A stretch of 14,803 bases of DNA, taken from assembly GCA_028876695.1 (NCBI GenBank), contig JAGWRH010000393.1:1-14803 (forward strand). The letters run 5' to 3'. This DNA is from Acidobacteriota bacterium. Its GTDB lineage: Bacteria; Acidobacteriota; Terriglobia; Acidiferrales; UBA7541. The notes below the pieces were generated by a model. The model was not told the origin of the DNA. It made no database searches and saw only the letters and a list, made by a program, of their open reading frames with translations. Positions within the stretch are counted from its first letter, which is position 1; each line of letters begins with the position of its first letter. This document shows, in pieces, positions 12,456 through 14,803 of this stretch. The position numbers and the translations under genes are program-made.

Positions 12456-13916
12456 ATGATTGACGGAGCCATACCCGAAGCGCTGACCTTCGACGACGTG
12501 CTGCTGGTGCCGGGGAAATCGTCGGTGCTGCCGGCGCAGGCGGACACGCGCACCTGCCTTTCGCGCAAGATCGAGCTGAAGATTCCGATCGTGGCGGCGG
12601 CCATGGACACGGTGACGGACGCGCGCCTCGCGATCGCCATCGCGCGACAGGGCGGCATCGGATTCGTCCACCGCAACATGAGCATCGACCGGCAATCGGA
12701 GGAGATCGACCGCGTGAAGCGGTCGGAGAGCGGCATGATCGTCGATCCGGTGACGATTGCGCCGGAAATTACCGTGCGGCAGGCGCTGGACATCATGACC
12801 AAGTACCGCGTGTCGGGCCTGCCGGTGACGCGCGGGCCGAGGCTGGTGGGCATCCTGACGAACCGCGACCTGCGCTTCGAGCGAAATCTGGACCAGCCGG
12901 TGAGCGCGGTGATGACCAAGGACCACCTGATTACCGTGCCGGTGGGAACGACGCTCGACGAAGCGGAAAAAATCCTGCAGCAGCATCGCATCGAAAAATT
13001 GCTGGTGGTGGACAAGGATTTCAACCTGAAGGGACTGATCACCGTCAAAGACATCCAGAAAAAAATCGAATTTCCGAGCGCCACGAAAGACGATCACGGA
13101 CGGCTGCGCGTGGGCGCGGCGATCGGCGCGACGGGCGATTTCCTGGAGCGCGCGCAGGAGATGGCGCGCTGCGGCGCGGACGCGCTGGCGATCGACACGG
13201 CGCACGGGCACACCACGCGGGTGATGGACGCGATCAAAGCCGTAAAGCGGAAGCTGCCGGAACTGCAACTGCTGGCCGGGAACGTGGCGTCCGCGGAAGC
13301 GACGCGCGATTTGATCGCGCTGGGAGTCGATGGAATCAAAGTGGGCATCGGGCCGGGGTCGATCTGCACGACGCGCGTGGTGACCGGAGCGGGCGTCCCG
13401 CAGATTACGGCGATTACCGAATCGGCGCGCGCGGCGCAGGGAACGGGAGTGCCGGTGATCGCCGACGGCGGAATCAAATTTTCGGGCGACATTACGAAGG
13501 CGATCGCGGCGGGAGCTGCGTCTGTGATGATCGGGAGCCTTTTCGCCGGGACGGAAGAATCACCGGGCGAAACGATTTTGTATCAAGGGCGCACATTTAA
13601 GTCGTATCGCGGGATGGGATCGCTCGGCGCGATGGAGGCGGGGTCGGCGGACCGCTACGCGCAGGAAGGCGCGGAGCGCGGCAAAACGGTGCCGGAAGGA
13701 ATCGAGGGGCAAGTGCCGTATAAAGGACCGCTCGCGGCGCTGGTGGAACAGTTGGTAGGCGGGCTACGCAGCGGCATGGGTTACGTCGGCGTTCAGAATA
13801 TCCGCGAGCTTCAAGAGAAGGCCAGGTTCATCCGCATTTCGCAGGCGGGATTGAGAGAGAGCCACGTCCACGACGTGATCATCACCCGCGAAGCGCCAAA
13901 TTACCGGCTCGAATAG
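12456..13916 (+). CDS. guaB: Inosine-5'-monophosphate dehydrogenase
   Basis: The 486-residue protein is the family's usual length. The start is the ATG at 12456 with AGGGAG five bases upstream. It oxidises IMP to XMP with NAD+, the committed step of guanine nucleotide synthesis, in the cytoplasm. The catalytic loop GPGSICTT carries Cys304. FDDVLLVPG (12-20), AAAMDTVTD (47-55), the phosphate/IMP-binding stretch IADGGIKFSGDITKAIAAGA, and the flap with RYAQEG are all present. Two CBS domains (residues about 95-210; SGLPVTRGPRLVGILTNRDLRF and EKLLVVDKDFNLKGLITVKDI) are inserted in the barrel and probably respond to nucleotides. It is followed after 4 nt by the VanZ-like gene, so the two are likely co-transcribed. 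The leader is long and structured. Confidence 0.98.
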   Translation: MIDGAIPEALTFDDVLLVPGKSSVLPAQADTRTCLSRKIELKIPIVAAAMDTVTDARLAIAIARQGGIGFVHRNMSIDRQSEEIDRVKRSESGMIVDPVTIAPEITVRQALDIMTKYRVSGLPVTRGPRLVGILTNRDLRFERNLDQPVSAVMTKDHLITVPVGTTLDEAEKILQQHRIEKLLVVDKDFNLKGLITVKDIQKKIEFPSATKDDHGRLRVGAAIGATGDFLERAQEMARCGADALAIDTAHGHTTRVMDAIKAVKRKLPELQLLAGNVASAEATRDLIALGVDGIKVGIGPGSICTTRVVTGAGVPQITAITESARAAQGTGVPVIADGGIKFSGDITKAIAAGAASVMIGSLFAGTEESPGETILYQGRTFKSYRGMGSLGAMEAGSADRYAQEGAERGKTVPEGIEGQVPYKGPLAALVEQLVGGLRSGMGYVGVQNIRELQEKARFIRISQAGLRESHVHDVIITREAPNYRLE

Positions 13917-13920
13917 CACA

Positions 13921-14436
13921 ATGATCAAGGCAACGAAGCCCAGCGAGACGAGGGTGGGCTGGGCAAGGCTATGGCTGCCGGTGCCGGCCTGGGCCGGGGT
14001 GATTTTTTACGCCTCGACTAGCGCGTTTTCGGCGGCGAATACCGGCCGCCTCATTATTCCCATGCTGCACTGGCTGTTTCCCGGGGCGCCGGCTGCGGCG
14101 CTTGCGGAAATGCATTTTCTGGTCCGTAAGAGCGGGCATTTCACGGAGTATTTTGTGTTCGGCTGGCTGCTGCTGCGCGCGCTTCGCGCGGGGAGGCGCG
14201 ATATACGGCTGCGCTGGGCGCTCGCCGCGATCGCGATCGGCGCGTGCTACGCGACGTTCGACGAATGGCACCAGTCGTTTGTACCGGGACGCGGTGGGCT
14301 GGAGCTTTCGGACATTCTGATCGACACGGCGGCTTGCGGGGTGGCGCAAGCGGTCGCGGCGATGTTTAACCGGCGTAGGCTGCTCGATGCGAAGCGAGAC
14401 GCCGCGGACACGCGGCGCGAGGCGGCGAGCGCCTAG
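13921..14436 (+). CDS. VanZ-like membrane protein
   Basis: The 171-residue protein has an ATG 4 nt after the guaB stop and no clear ribosome site of its own, so coupled translation is likely. Predicted membrane helices lie at about 15-32, 74-90, 97-113 and 131-149. The VanZ-family signatures are RKSGHFTEYFVFG (69-81) and FDEWHQSFVPGRGG (113-126), followed by DILIDTAACGVAQ (131-143). VanZ itself gives low-level teicoplanin resistance, but most family members have no assigned function, so a resistance role should not be assumed. The tail (151-171) is charged and cytoplasmic. The link with guaB may be positional only. It converges on rplQ. Confidence 0.88.
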   Translation: MIKATKPSETRVGWARLWLPVPAWAGVIFYASTSAFSAANTGRLIIPMLHWLFPGAPAAALAEMHFLVRKSGHFTEYFVFGWLLLRALRAGRRDIRLRWALAAIAIGACYATFDEWHQSFVPGRGGLELSDILIDTAACGVAQAVAAMFNRRRLLDAKRDAADTRREAASA

Positions 14437-14456
14437 CGCTGCGCGGAGAAAACAAA

Positions 14457-14497
14457 CGGCCCGCTCGATTGCGCCGCGAGGCGCTGCGAACGGGCCG
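14457..14497. terminator. Bidirectional terminator between the VanZ-like gene and rplQ
   Basis: CGGCCCGCTCG (14457-14467) pairs with CGAACGGGCCG (14487-14497), with one mismatch on the plus strand that becomes a U-G pair on the minus strand. An inner GCGCC-GCGA-GGCGC hairpin (14471-14484) fills the loop. The plus side is followed by ATTTTATTTT and the minus side by TTTGTTTT, so it can end both transcripts. The U-G pair favours rplQ as the main user. Confidence 0.85.
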
Positions 14498-14568
14498 ATT
14501 TTATTTTCGATGAAGGCGGCGGGAGCAGCGCGCTACGTTGCGCGCCCAATCCGGCGCAAAGCGCGCGG

Positions 14569-14803
14569 CTACTTTTCGGCGGCCGCGGCTTCCTTTTCCT
14601 TCTCTCCCTCGCGAGCTTCTTCCGCGGCGCCGCGGCGAGGCCGCTTTTCTTTTTTCTTCAGCTCCGAGCCGATCCATTCGAGGATGGCGAGCTCGGCGCC
14701 GTCTCCGATGCGCCAGCCGGTGCGCACGATACGGGTGTAGCCGCCGTTGCGTTCGGCGAAGCGCGGCGCGAGCTCGGCGAAAAGTTTTTTCGTCGCGCCG
14801 GGA
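14569..14803 (-). CDS. rplQ: Ribosomal protein bL17, 3' part
   Basis: Only the last 77 codons are in the window; the start lies beyond the right edge. The text KLFAELAPRFAERNGGYTRIVRTGWRIGDGAELAILEW is diagnostic of the bL17 C-terminal half (usual form: APRYADRNGGYTRI...R.GDGA.MA..EL). bL17 is a large-subunit protein near the exit tunnel. After the conserved core the protein has a long charged tail (about 30 residues, Lys/Glu/Arg/Ala-rich, ending EAAAAEK), an extension seen in several GC-rich lineages. In most bacteria rplQ is the last gene of the rpoA operon, which fits the terminator directly after it. Confidence 0.96.
   Translation of the reverse strand, partial: PGATKKLFAELAPRFAERNGGYTRIVRTGWRIGDGAELAILEWIGSELKKKEKRPRRGAAEEAREGEKEKEAAAAEK

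Noticed and set aside
12098..13268. Two long minus-strand open frames opposite guaB
   Set aside because: Shadow frames caused by high third-position GC in guaB; no start signals or recognisable domains.
1..14803. CRISPR array, prophage or insertion-sequence transposase
   Set aside because: No regularly spaced repeats of CRISPR size and no transposase, integrase or phage structural gene were seen on either strand.

Overview
The window looks like a chromosomal segment of a GC-rich soil-type bacterium, most plausibly Acidobacteriota. The evidence is the gene mix, the leftmost protein (which resembles, from memory, a family of secreted acidobacterial hypotheticals), and dispersed hairpin repeats with GTCATTCCG or ATCCCGAA ends. 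This lineage call is inference; there is no rRNA gene or marker tree behind it.

Layout, left to right. (1) 2-1324: the 3' end of an exported hypothetical gene converges on a small outer-membrane beta-barrel gene. (2) 1496-6217, minus strand: a three-gene operon for a soluble NAD-dependent, molybdenum- or tungsten-type formate dehydrogenase. Transcription runs from the catalytic subunit (in-frame UGA, read as selenocysteine, with an E. coli-like SECIS hairpin) to a NuoE-NuoF fusion, then to an iron-sulfur protein. That last protein carries the CPYCGVGC [4Fe-4S] domain normally found at the N terminus of the catalytic chain, so the alpha subunit is split over two genes in reversed order. (3) 6404-8283, plus strand: a DinB-like protein and a PcaF-type thiolase. 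(4) 8307-9371, minus strand: a YheT-type alpha/beta hydrolase, probably leaderless, whose stop codon lies in a repeat. (5) 9459-9600: a nested inverted-repeat element, then a secreted PPC/DUF296 protein. (6) 10329-12240: a compositionally different islet with an unrecognised 396-residue protein and about 640 nt bounded by a good sigma70-type promoter and an intrinsic terminator. This stretch has no convincing ORF and contains an 84-nt segment duplicated at a 159-nt period. (7) 12131-14436: guaB behind a long hairpin-rich leader, with a VanZ-like gene 4 nt downstream. (8) The 3' end of rplQ on the minus strand, converging on a shared terminator.

In the formate dehydrogenase, formate would be oxidised at the Sec-ligated Mo/W-bis-MGD centre. 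Electrons would pass through the Fe-S clusters of the small subunit to FMN and NAD+ on the NuoEF subunit. The strongest items for follow-up are the split selenoprotein formate dehydrogenase and the structured, duplicated stretch between the 396-residue protein and guaB.
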